Part shown: one piece after another, positions 7,361-13,868 of the stretch
How the letters are laid out: each line of letters opens with the position of its first letter
How positions within the stretch are numbered: position 1 is the stretch's first letter
Assembly (NCBI GenBank): GCA_964242945.1
Contig: CAXTCF010000085.1
Location: 1-16,952 of the forward strand
Length of the DNA stretch: 16,952 nucleotides
Reading direction: 5' to 3'
Source of the DNA: Mesorhizobium_B sp964242945
GTDB taxonomy: Bacteria > Pseudomonadota > Alphaproteobacteria > Rhizobiales > Rhizobiaceae
Made by a program: the position numbers and the translations under genes
The notes under the pieces: generated by a model
What the model was told of the DNA's origin: nothing
Databases searched by the model: none
Seen by the model: only the letters and a program-made list of their open reading frames with translations

Positions 7361-7984
7361 TTAAAGCCACTCCAACCTGCCACTCTCAATACGCAGCACC
7401 TTGTCCTGCGGGATCGAGGCCAGCGAGGCTTCCTCCGGGCTCATGGTCCCGGACAAAGCGAAAAGCGTGCGCAGGATGCCGCCATGCGAGACGCAAACGG
7501 AAGGCGTGCTCAGGCTTTGCAGAAACGGGGCGACGCGTTCGGCGAGCAGGGCATAGCTTTCCCCGCCCTCGCCCGGCGGCACGAAGGCCCATTTGTCGGC
7601 GTGGCGCTTCGCCAGGCTTCCCGGCTCCCGCACTTCCACTTCCGCGTACGTAAAACCCTGCCAGGTGCCGAAATGCAGTTCGATCAGGCGCGCGTCGGTG
7701 CGATAGGCCTTCGGCTCCAACGCCATCGCGGCGCGGATGCGCTCCAGCGTTTCGCAGGTGCGCTTGAGCGGGCTCGCCACAAAGTCGAATGTTTCGGGCT
7801 CGCCGATCAGTTGCTTCAGCACCGCGCCGTTGCGGTCGGCCTGGGCGCGGCCGAGGTCGGAGATGTCCGTGTCGGTCTGGCCTTGCAGCCGGCCCGCCGC
7901 GTTCCAGCCGGTCTGCCCGTGCCGCACCACGAACAGGAGCGGCAGCGAACGGAAATCGACCGGCGGCAGAGAAGCGGCGCTCAA
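7361..7984 (-). CDS. Histidine phosphatase (phosphoglycerate-mutase-like) family protein
   Basis: 207 residues. The branch-1 histidine phosphatase signature is complete: phospho-acceptor H22 in VVRHGQTGWN, R75 in SPLKRTCET, the proton-donor region E102 in ELHFGTWQG, and H167 in VSHGGILRT. The small size is nearer broad phosphatases (CobC, GpmB, SixA-like) than cofactor-dependent phosphoglycerate mutase, so the substrate is left open. The start is inferred: a TTG at 7984 overlaps the fabI stop as TTGA, with AAGGA just before it; no ATG or GTG precedes the RHG motif except a GTG too close to it. A continuous frame runs upstream through fabI in another phase, but that sequence is shadow. Coupled to fabI, upstream of aroC. 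Confidence 0.88.
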   Translation of the reverse strand: MSAASLPPVDFRSLPLLFVVRHGQTGWNAAGRLQGQTDTDISDLGRAQADRNGAVLKQLIGEPETFDFVASPLKRTCETLERIRAAMALEPKAYRTDARLIELHFGTWQGFTYAEVEVREPGSLAKRHADKWAFVPPGEGGESYALLAERVAPFLQSLSTPSVCVSHGGILRTLFALSGTMSPEEASLASIPQDKVLRIESGRLEWL

Positions 7985-8817
7985 TCCTTGACCGTGGAGA
8001 TGTCGGGCGCGTCCACGGCCTTCATGCCGATCACGTGGTAGCCGGAATCGACGTGGTGGACCTCGCCGGTCACGCTGCGCGACAGGTCGGAAAGCAGGTA
8101 GAGCGCGGAGCTGCCGACTTCTTCGGGCGTCACCGTGCGCCGCAGCGGCGCGTTGTACTCGTTCCACTTCAGGATGTAGCGGAAGTCGCCGATGCCGGCG
8201 GCCGCCAGCGTCTTGATCGGCCCGGCCGATATGGCGTTGACGCGGATCGCCTTCGGCCCAAGGTCCACGGCGAGGTAGCGGACGCTGGCCTCCAGCGCCG
8301 CCTTGGCGACGCCCATCACGTTGTAGTGCGGCATCACCTTTTCCGCGCCGTAATAGGTCAGCGTCAGCAGCGCGCCGCCTTGCCCCATCATCGCCTCGGC
8401 GCGCTTGGCGACCGTCGTGAAGGAATAAACGGAGATGTCCATCGTGCGCAGAAAATTGTCGCGCGTCGTCTCGACATAGCGGCCGGTCAGCTCGTCCTTG
8501 TCGGAGAAGGCGACGGCATGAACGAGGAAATCGAGCCGGTCCCACTTCGCTGCGAGGTTGGCGAATACCGCATCGAGGCTTTCGGGATCGGTGACGTCGC
8601 AGTGGCCGGCGAGGTGGGCGCCGAGTTCCGCCGCCAGCGGCTCGACACGTTTGCGGAAGGCGTCGCCCTGATAGGTCAGCGCGATCTCGGCGCCTTCGTC
8701 GGCGCAGGCCTTGGCAATGCCCCAGGCGATCGAGCGGTTGTTTGCCACGCCGATGACAAGCCCGCGCTTGCCTTCCATCAGACCTCGGCGACCCGCTTCC
8801 GCCCCCGCTGCTGCCAT
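7981..8817 (-). CDS. fabI: Enoyl-[acyl-carrier-protein] reductase, NADH-type
   Basis: 278-residue short-chain dehydrogenase-type enzyme that reduces trans-2-enoyl-ACP in the last step of each fatty-acid elongation cycle. The nucleotide-binding stretch GLVIGVANNRSIAWGIAKA is the FabI variant of the SDR Rossmann motif. Catalytic Y155, Y165 and K172 appear in YYGAEKVMPHYNVMGVAK with the Tyr-x6-Lys spacing that marks FabI. The ATG at 8817 has GGAG eight bases upstream and is preferred over a GTG nine bases earlier that would overlap that site. The following phosphatase overlaps its stop by four bases. A weak promoter-like sequence lies about 30 bases before the start. The family is the target of triclosan; sensitivity cannot be judged from this sequence alone. 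Confidence 0.97.
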   Translation of the reverse strand: MAAAGAEAGRRGLMEGKRGLVIGVANNRSIAWGIAKACADEGAEIALTYQGDAFRKRVEPLAAELGAHLAGHCDVTDPESLDAVFANLAAKWDRLDFLVHAVAFSDKDELTGRYVETTRDNFLRTMDISVYSFTTVAKRAEAMMGQGGALLTLTYYGAEKVMPHYNVMGVAKAALEASVRYLAVDLGPKAIRVNAISAGPIKTLAAAGIGDFRYILKWNEYNAPLRRTVTPEEVGSSALYLLSDLSRSVTGEVHHVDSGYHVIGMKAVDAPDISTVKD

Positions 8818-8846
8818 AGACGCCACTCCACAAGGAATTTTGTCCG

Positions 8847-8876
8847 CCCTATTGCACAGGGACCAAAGCGCTTCAA
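8847..8876 (-). promoter_or_regulatory. Possible fabI promoter with small dyad
   Basis: On the minus strand TTGAAG (8876-8871) is followed after 17 bases by AATAGG (8853-8848), about 30 bases before the fabI ATG. The -10 match is poor (3 of 6). A dyad CCCT-N7-AGGG at 8847-8861 overlaps it and could be an operator. Offered only as the best candidate in this spacer. Confidence 0.25.
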
Positions 8877-8942
8877 GCGGCGCAGGATCATCCCGGCGCG
8901 GCGCCGCAAGGTTCGGCCGAAGCTGACGATATCCCGTTGCTA

Positions 8943-9106
8943 AGAGAGCCTAACAAAACTCGTGGGTTGAGGATGGGCGAGGGCTTTTCGCCGTCTGCAA
9001 GGCGCCGGCCGGAGGCGATGCTGGAGGCATCGGCGAGGACCGGCAACGATAGCCAAGCGGCGAAAAGCACCGGCCAGCCGGCCCCAGGAGTCTTGTTAGG
9101 CTCTCT
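8943..9106. repeat. 164-bp palindromic element between dnaJ-like gene and fabI
   Basis: Terminal inverted repeats of 18 bases lie at 8943-8960 and 9089-9106, with 17 matches; the shared end is AGAGAGCCTAACAA. Inside, GCTTTTCGCCG (8983-8993) pairs with its exact complement at 9058-9068, and CGATGC-TGGAG-GCATCG (9016-9032) forms an inner hairpin, so the whole can fold as a branched cruciform. No transposase is encoded, and no clear target-site duplication is seen beyond A/T-rich flanks. It looks like a non-autonomous palindromic repeat (MITE-like). Its right end overlaps the dnaJ-like stop codon (9107-9105), so it may also shape the 3' end of that transcript. The rest of 8818-9104 holds only the candidate fabI promoter. 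Confidence 0.75.
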
Positions 9107-10031
9107 AAACCTTGGCCATCAGCGCTTCCAGCGCGCGGCGTTCCTCGCCTTCGGGAAGCATGATCCGCAGGTGGGCGTAGAGGTCGGCCTTGCCGCCTCC
9201 CCTGGTCGGCATGCCCTGCCCCTTCAACCGCAGCACCTTGTCCGAGCTCGACCAGGCCGGCACGTTGAGCCCCAGCCTGCCCCAGGGCGTTTCCACGGGC
9301 ACCTTGCCGCCCGTCACCGCTTCCTGCAGAGGCACGGGTACGTCGGCATGGATGTCCCTGCCGTCCAGACGGAACCGCGGATGCGGCTGGAATTTCAGCG
9401 TCACCATGGCGTCGCCGTTCCCCGCAGGTCCCGGCTCGCCCTGCCCTTTCAGGCGGATGGTCTGGCCGTCATCCACAAAGGCCGGGAGCTTCACGGCGAT
9501 GCGCTTGCCGTTGGGAAACTGCGCTTCCACGCGCGCGCCCGTAGCCGCCTCTTCCAGCGTGATCTCCAGCGTTGCCGCGATGTCGGCCCCTGCCGCGGGA
9601 GCGCGCCCACTGCCGGAGCCGGCATTGCCGCGTCCGCCCGCGAAAGCCTGCCCGAACAGTTCGCTGAAGATGTCGCCGGAAAAGCCTTCCGCCTGGGGCC
9701 CGCCGCCCTGGAACTCCCAGCGCACGCCGCCCGGCCCGGTTCCGCCCGCACCGCGCTGCCGAAAGCCGGCGAACGGATCGCCGCCCCCCTCGAACCCCTG
9801 AAACCGCGGCTTGCCCTCGCCGTCGATCTCGCCCCGGTCAAAGGCTGCGCGGCTCTTCTCGTCGCCGACCACCTCATAGGCCTGGTTGACCGCGGCGAAG
9901 CGGTCCTTGGCCTTGGGATCGTCCGGGTTCTGGTCCGGATGGAATTTCTTCGCCAGCTTGCGAAAAGCCGACTTGATGTCCTTGGCCGACGCATCCTTGG
10001 CGACGCCGAGCACTTCATAAGGGTTAGGCAT
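9105..10031 (-). CDS. DnaJ-like co-chaperone (CbpA-type, J domain plus C-terminal domain, no zinc finger)
   Basis: 308 residues. The J domain is at about 3-70 with the HPD triad at 31-33 (KKFHPDQNP), which stimulates the ATPase of DnaK. A glycine/phenylalanine-rich linker (about 79-150) follows, then the two beta-barrel peptide-binding region (about 150-300), including LEITLEEAATGARV and a VPVPLQEAVTGGKVPV stretch. There are no CxxCxGxG repeats, so it is a type II (CbpA-like) J protein rather than canonical DnaJ. The start ATG at 10031 has GAGGG eight bases upstream. The gene ends in a TAG that lies across the edge of the palindromic element at 8943-9106, which may have trimmed or replaced the original 3' end. 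Upstream is a lipoprotein gene, same strand, 119 bases away. Confidence 0.92.
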   Translation of the reverse strand: MPNPYEVLGVAKDASAKDIKSAFRKLAKKFHPDQNPDDPKAKDRFAAVNQAYEVVGDEKSRAAFDRGEIDGEGKPRFQGFEGGGDPFAGFRQRGAGGTGPGGVRWEFQGGGPQAEGFSGDIFSELFGQAFAGGRGNAGSGSGRAPAAGADIAATLEITLEEAATGARVEAQFPNGKRIAVKLPAFVDDGQTIRLKGQGEPGPAGNGDAMVTLKFQPHPRFRLDGRDIHADVPVPLQEAVTGGKVPVETPWGRLGLNVPAWSSSDKVLRLKGQGMPTRGGGKADLYAHLRIMLPEGEERRALEALMAKV

Positions 10032-10150
10032 GCGATGCCCTCAGGGAAAACGGTCTCGCCCCTCTATATGCGTCCTCCTGCCGCAAGCTTCCAGAGCGCG
10101 GCGGAGCCAGGAGCGAAACTGCCTAGAAAATGTGCAGCGGGCGACGCCAG

Positions 10151-10615
10151 TCAGAGCGGCTTGAAGTCAAGCAGCTGCCAGACGCCGGCCTGCGCCATGC
10201 AGGCTTCACCCTGGTAGAGAGCGACGCCTTCAAAATTCTCGCGGGAGGTGGTGAACTTACGGCAAAGCTGGCCGTTCTGCCGCTGCTCGTTCAGCGCGGT
10301 GATCGCGCCGCGGGAGCCGGTATCGGAATTCGCCCAGGCGAGCGGCTGGCCGCTGAGGCCGCTGATGTCAGCCGAAGACACCGCGTTGCGGATGGTTGCC
10401 TGGTCGGAAAGCTGGTCGGGTTCGGGCTTCGCGGCTCCCGCCACTTCGCCGGTCTGCATGGCGGCGTCCACCTTGCCCTCGTCGAGCGTCACGCCGCCCG
10501 ACGTACAGCCGGCCAAAGGCAGCAGCGCCAGAACGGGCAGGAGCATGCCGGCGAAAGCAGCGGCGCCGCGGCGGAAAGTCGATCGCTCACGGGGCGCTTG
10601 CGTGGAAACCGGCAA
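10151..10615 (-). CDS. RT0821/Lpp0805-family surface lipoprotein
   Basis: 154 residues. A basic n-region (RERSTFRR) and hydrophobic stretch lead to a lipobox LAGC at 34-37, so it should be lipidated at C37 and exported. The C-terminal half (IRNAVSSADIS, GQPLAWANSDTGSRGAI, LCRKFTTSRENFEGVALYQGEAC) matches my recollection of the RT0821/Lpp0805 surface-protein family, whose function is not established. The start is set by sequence logic: TTG at 10615 has GGGAG eight bases upstream, whereas the only ATG near the signal peptide (10546) would remove all positive charges. The longer frame to 10744 overlaps divergent pdxH. Two cysteines in the mature domain could form a disulfide. A 59-base gap separates it from pdxH. 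Confidence 0.85.
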   Translation of the reverse strand: MPVSTQAPRERSTFRRGAAAFAGMLLPVLALLPLAGCTSGGVTLDEGKVDAAMQTGEVAGAAKPEPDQLSDQATIRNAVSSADISGLSGQPLAWANSDTGSRGAITALNEQRQNGQLCRKFTTSRENFEGVALYQGEACMAQAGVWQLLDFKPL

Positions 10616-10674
10616 TCGGCAATCTCCCTCAAACCCCTTTGCGGGGGACACCTCAGACACGGCGGACGCGGATA

Positions 10675-11289
10675 ATGGACACCGGAAACTTAACCGAACA
10701 TGACCTCGCCAAGCGAGACGACCCCTTAAGTCTTTTCGCCGCATGGCTGGAAGATGCGTCCCGCTCCGAGATCAACGACCCCAACGCCGTGGCACTCGCC
10801 ACTGTGGACGCGAGCGGAATGCCTGACGTGCGCATGGTCCTCCTCAAGGACTTCGACCAGCGCGGATTCACCTTCTACACGAATTTCGAAAGCGCGAAAG
10901 GCACGGAGATCCTGCAATCGATGAAGGCCGCCATGTGCTTCCACTGGAAGTCTGTGCGCCGGCAGGTGCGCGTGCGGGGGGCTGTTGAAACCGTCTCCGA
11001 AACCGAGGCTGACGCCTATTTCGAGACCCGCGCCCGCGGCAGCCGCATCGGCGCCCGCGTTTCCCAGCAGTCCCGCCCCCTCGCCTCCCGCAAGGATCTG
11101 GAAGACGCGGTGCAGGCGGAAACAGCACGTGTCGGCGACAATCCGATCCCGCGCCCCGCCAACTGGTCCGGCTTCCGGATCAAGCCGCAGACGCTCGAAT
11201 TCTGGAAGGAAGGCGATTTTCGCCTGCACGACCGTTTCGTGTTTTCCCGCGAAGCAGAAGGCTGGAGCGTGCAACGCCTGTATCCCTGA
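10675..11289 (+). CDS. pdxH: Pyridoxamine 5'-phosphate oxidase
   Basis: 204-residue FMN enzyme that oxidises pyridoxine or pyridoxamine 5'-phosphate to pyridoxal phosphate. Conserved FMN/PLP contacts are visible in RMVLLKDFDQRGFTFYTNFE (53-72), FHWKSVRRQVRVRG (89-102), SRIGARVSQQSRPL (123-136), and the C-terminal WSGFRIKPQTLEFW and RLHDRFVFSR. Length is standard. I chose the ATG at 10675 because the protein then begins just before the conserved acidic N-terminal segment; the longer frame to 10396 is the shadow of the divergent lipoprotein gene. The ribosome-binding site is weak (GCGGATA). The gene ends three bases from the convergent crotonase. Confidence 0.97.
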   Translation: MDTGNLTEHDLAKRDDPLSLFAAWLEDASRSEINDPNAVALATVDASGMPDVRMVLLKDFDQRGFTFYTNFESAKGTEILQSMKAAMCFHWKSVRRQVRVRGAVETVSETEADAYFETRARGSRIGARVSQQSRPLASRKDLEDAVQAETARVGDNPIPRPANWSGFRIKPQTLEFWKEGDFRLHDRFVFSREAEGWSVQRLYP

Positions 11290-11292
11290 CGT

Positions 11293-12045
11293 TCAAGTTT
11301 TCTTTCTGCCCAGGAAGGCAGAAAGGGCGGCTCTTGCTTCGTCGGAGCGCAAGCGCTCGGAGAAGAGCCGCCCTTCTTCCCGGATACGGGCCAGCACGGC
11401 TTCACGCGGCGGGCGGATGAGGCCGCGGGCGATGCGCAAAGCCTCGGCCGGCTTTGCGGCGAGCTTTTGGGCCGCTTCCATCACCGTGGCTTCAAGCGCG
11501 GCTTTTTCGGCGATCCCGCGGATCAGCCCTGCCGCCAACGCTTCGGCGGCGGAGAACGCATCGCCTGCCGCCAGCAGCGCAAAGGCGCTCTGATGCCCCA
11601 TCACTGCCGGCGCGAGCAGGCTGGAAGCCGCTTCCGGCACGAGGCCGAGGTCCACGAAGGGCGTGCGGAACACCGTGCGCGGCGTGGCGAAAGTCAGGTC
11701 GCAGTGCAGGTTGAGCGTCGTACCTATGCCGACCGCAATCCCATCCACGCCAGACAGAACAGGCTTTTGCGCCCCAGCCAGCGCCTCAAGAAAATCCCAG
11801 ACCTCGCGCCCTTCCTCTCCGCCTGCCGCAACGCTCAGGAAATCGGCAAGGTCGTTGCCCGCCGAAAACGCACCGGGCACGCCGAAGAAGACGTGGACGC
11901 GCAGAGATTCATCCGCGTCGCCTTCCATAAGCGCCGCAGCCATCGCGGCATACATCGCCCGCGTGATGGCGTTCTTCTTGTCCGGCCGGTTGAGGCGGAT
12001 CACCTGAACCGCGCCGTGCCGTTCGATCAGGATCTCCCCGGTCAT
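11293..12045 (-). CDS. Crotonase (enoyl-CoA hydratase/isomerase) family protein, isomerase-like active site
   Basis: 250-residue crotonase-fold protein. The oxyanion-hole segment SAGNDLADF (61-69) and the DGIAVGIGTTLNLHCDLTFA stretch (101-120) are clear. By my hand alignment, both glutamates that activate water in classical enoyl-CoA hydratase (rat Glu144 and Glu164) are replaced, by Thr near 109-110 and Phe130. Instead E138 in LGLVPEAASS sits at the position used by delta3,delta2-enoyl-CoA isomerases. An isomerase role in oxidation of unsaturated acyl-CoAs is therefore more likely than simple hydration; this is inference. ATG at 12045 overlaps the upstream acyl-CoA dehydrogenase stop as ATGA, so the two are co-translated. 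Its last codons contain a 9-bp hairpin shared with the convergent pdxH 3' end. Confidence 0.9.
   Translation of the reverse strand: MTGEILIERHGAVQVIRLNRPDKKNAITRAMYAAMAAALMEGDADESLRVHVFFGVPGAFSAGNDLADFLSVAAGGEEGREVWDFLEALAGAQKPVLSGVDGIAVGIGTTLNLHCDLTFATPRTVFRTPFVDLGLVPEAASSLLAPAVMGHQSAFALLAAGDAFSAAEALAAGLIRGIAEKAALEATVMEAAQKLAAKPAEALRIARGLIRPPREAVLARIREEGRLFSERLRSDEARAALSAFLGRKKT
11302..11325. terminator. Hairpin between convergent pdxH and crotonase genes
   Basis: CTTTCTGCC (11302-11310), a six-base loop and GGCAGAAAG (11317-11325) form a perfect 9-bp stem 12 bases after the pdxH stop, inside the last codons of the crotonase gene. Neither strand has a U-tract after the stem, so it is not a classical intrinsic terminator. 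It could still act as a bidirectional 3' end or RNase barrier. Confidence 0.4.
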
Positions 12046-13784
12046 GCAGGGGAGAGGAGCGTTTTCGCGGCGGATGCGAGGCTGTCATAGCCTCCGATCA
12101 CCTGGCGCCGCAGCGCGGCCGTCTCGCCAACAAAATTCTCGGCGAAGAAGCGGCAGAGCGCGGCGGTTTCATCATCCCGCCGGTCGAGCGCCTGCCCTGC
12201 CAGCAGCCCGCTTCCCAGCGTCAGGCCGAGCAGGCGCAGATACGGCGTCGCGCCGAAAAGCGCTGTTTCCTGCCGCCCCTCCTTCAGTGCGTCTTGGAGA
12301 AAGGCCGTCGCCGCGCGGCAGTTCAGGACGGCTTCGTTGACCGCTTCGCCGCTCAGCATGAGAGCGGAGCAATTTTGCGCCCGGGCCGTGTCAGCGATGC
12401 CGGCGAGATGATTGAGAAGCTGCTCCATCGGCTGCCCGTTCTCCAGGCCGAGCTTTCGCGTGACGAGGTCGATCGCCTGGATGCCGTTTGTGCCCTCGTA
12501 GATCGGCGCAATGCGCGCGTCCCGCAGGAACACCGCGGCTCCCGTTTCCTCCACGAAGCCCGTGCCGCCATGCACCTGGATGCCGAGGTTCGCCACCTCG
12601 ACGCCCACATCCGTGGAGAACGCCTTGGCGACCGGCGTCAGCAGGTCGGCCCGCGCCTTCCAGAAAGCGGCGTCTTCCCCTGGCTCCCGGCCGCCGTCGA
12701 TCGCATGGGCGCAGGCGTAGCAGATGGCGCGGGCGGCGGCGGTCAGCGCCTTCATGGTCAGCAGCGTGCGCTGCACGTCCGGATGGTGGAGGATGGGAGC
12801 GCTGTCGGATTTTCCCGTGCGCCCCTGCCGGCGCTCGGCGGCGTAGCTGAGCGCCTTCTGCGTGGCGGCTTCCGCCACGCCGACGCCCTGGATGCCGACG
12901 GCAAGGCGGGCGCTGTTCATCATGGTGAACATGGCGGCCAACCCGCGATTCTCCTCGCCGACCAGCCAGCCGACCGCGCCCGGCTCGCCTCCCTGTTCCG
13001 GCCCGCTGCCGTAAAGCATCGTGCAGGTGGCAGAAGCGTGGATGCCGAGCTTCTTCTCGATGCCGCCGCAGACCACGTCGTTGCGGTGGCCTGGCAGCCC
13101 TTCGGAGTCGGGCAGGAACTTTGGCACCAGAAACAAGGAAATGCCGCGCGTTCCCGCGGGCGCGCCGCTCAGCCGCGCCAGCACGAGATGCACGATGTTG
13201 TCTGCGAGGTCGTGCTCGCCATAGGTGATAAAGATTTTTTGGCCGAACAGGCGATATGTACCGTCCTCCGCGCGTTCGGCCCGCGTGGAAAGCGCGCCGA
13301 CGTCGGAACCCGCCTGCGGCTCCGTCAGGTTCATCGTGCCGGTCCATTCGCCGGAAACCAGCTTAGGCAGATAGAGCGCCTTGAGGTCGTCCGAAGCATG
13401 GGCGGCGATGGCTTCGACGGCGCCCGCCGTCAGCGTCGAGACGAGGCCGAAGGCCATCGAGCCGGCGTTCCACATCTCGGCCACGGCCATGCCGAGCAGC
13501 ACCGGCAAGCCCTGCCCGCCCCACGCTTCCGGCGCCGAAAGCCCGTTCCAGCCGCCCTCGCGCCACTCCCGGTAAAGTTCTGGCCAGCCGGACGGCATTG
13601 CCACCGCGCCGTCCGTGAAGCGCGCCCCTTCTTTGTCGCCGGCCGGCGCCAGCGGCGCGACAGCTTCGCCTGCGAAGCGGCCCGCTTCTTCGAGCACCGC
13701 AAGGGTGAGTTCTTCGTCCAGCTCTTTCGGTCCCGCGGCATGGCGCATGGCCGAAAAGATTGCCTGAACCGGCGCGCGATACAT
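12042..13784 (-). CDS. Acyl-CoA dehydrogenase (long DmdC/FadE5-like subfamily)
   Basis: 580-residue flavoprotein, about 200 residues longer than ordinary acyl-CoA dehydrogenases. This size class includes 3-methylmercaptopropionyl-CoA dehydrogenase (DmdC) and carries an extra C-terminal acetyl-CoA-dehydrogenase-type domain (about 450-580). FAD-binding TGTMNLTEPQAGSDVGAL at 148-165, GIEKKLGIHAS at 241-251, the VHGGTGFVEE loop at 404-413 and the likely catalytic base E430 in RIAPIYEGTNGIQA are all intact. The reaction would be alpha,beta-dehydrogenation of an acyl-CoA with electrons passed to ETF. DmdC itself is not claimed, since the partner crotonase lacks hydratase residues. ATG at 13784 with GGAGG and AGAG upstream. 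The stop overlaps the crotonase start by four bases. purD ends 84 bases upstream. Confidence 0.93.
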   Translation of the reverse strand: MYRAPVQAIFSAMRHAAGPKELDEELTLAVLEEAGRFAGEAVAPLAPAGDKEGARFTDGAVAMPSGWPELYREWREGGWNGLSAPEAWGGQGLPVLLGMAVAEMWNAGSMAFGLVSTLTAGAVEAIAAHASDDLKALYLPKLVSGEWTGTMNLTEPQAGSDVGALSTRAERAEDGTYRLFGQKIFITYGEHDLADNIVHLVLARLSGAPAGTRGISLFLVPKFLPDSEGLPGHRNDVVCGGIEKKLGIHASATCTMLYGSGPEQGGEPGAVGWLVGEENRGLAAMFTMMNSARLAVGIQGVGVAEAATQKALSYAAERRQGRTGKSDSAPILHHPDVQRTLLTMKALTAAARAICYACAHAIDGGREPGEDAAFWKARADLLTPVAKAFSTDVGVEVANLGIQVHGGTGFVEETGAAVFLRDARIAPIYEGTNGIQAIDLVTRKLGLENGQPMEQLLNHLAGIADTARAQNCSALMLSGEAVNEAVLNCRAATAFLQDALKEGRQETALFGATPYLRLLGLTLGSGLLAGQALDRRDDETAALCRFFAENFVGETAALRRQVIGGYDSLASAAKTLLSPA

Positions 13785-13868
13785 CTCTCGTTTGGCCTCC
13801 CCGTCCGGCGCGTGGGCTCAACGGCTAGGGCTTCGCTCCATGCCCGTCAATGGCGCACGCTGCCGCGA

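Noticed and set aside
7984..8833. Frame joining the phosphatase to a long upstream extension (490 residues in total)
   Set aside because: The upstream part is an out-of-phase reading of fabI, rich in Arg/Gly/Pro with no family motif. fabI itself is intact, so this is not a fusion protein.
8888..9070. 60-codon minus-strand frame with a signal-peptide-like beginning (MLFAAWLSLPVLADASS)
   Set aside because: It starts inside the palindromic element, has no ribosome-binding site and follows the structure of the repeat. More likely a by-product of GC-rich repeat DNA.
10032..10150. Possible heat-shock promoter before the DnaJ-like gene (CTTG and CATATAG)
   Set aside because: The distance between the two elements is about 11 bases, too short for a sigma-32-type promoter.
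8937..10217. Long plus-strand frame of 426 codons opposite the DnaJ-like gene
   Set aside because: It mirrors the minus-strand gene, which has clear J-domain motifs. The plus reading has no recognisable domain.
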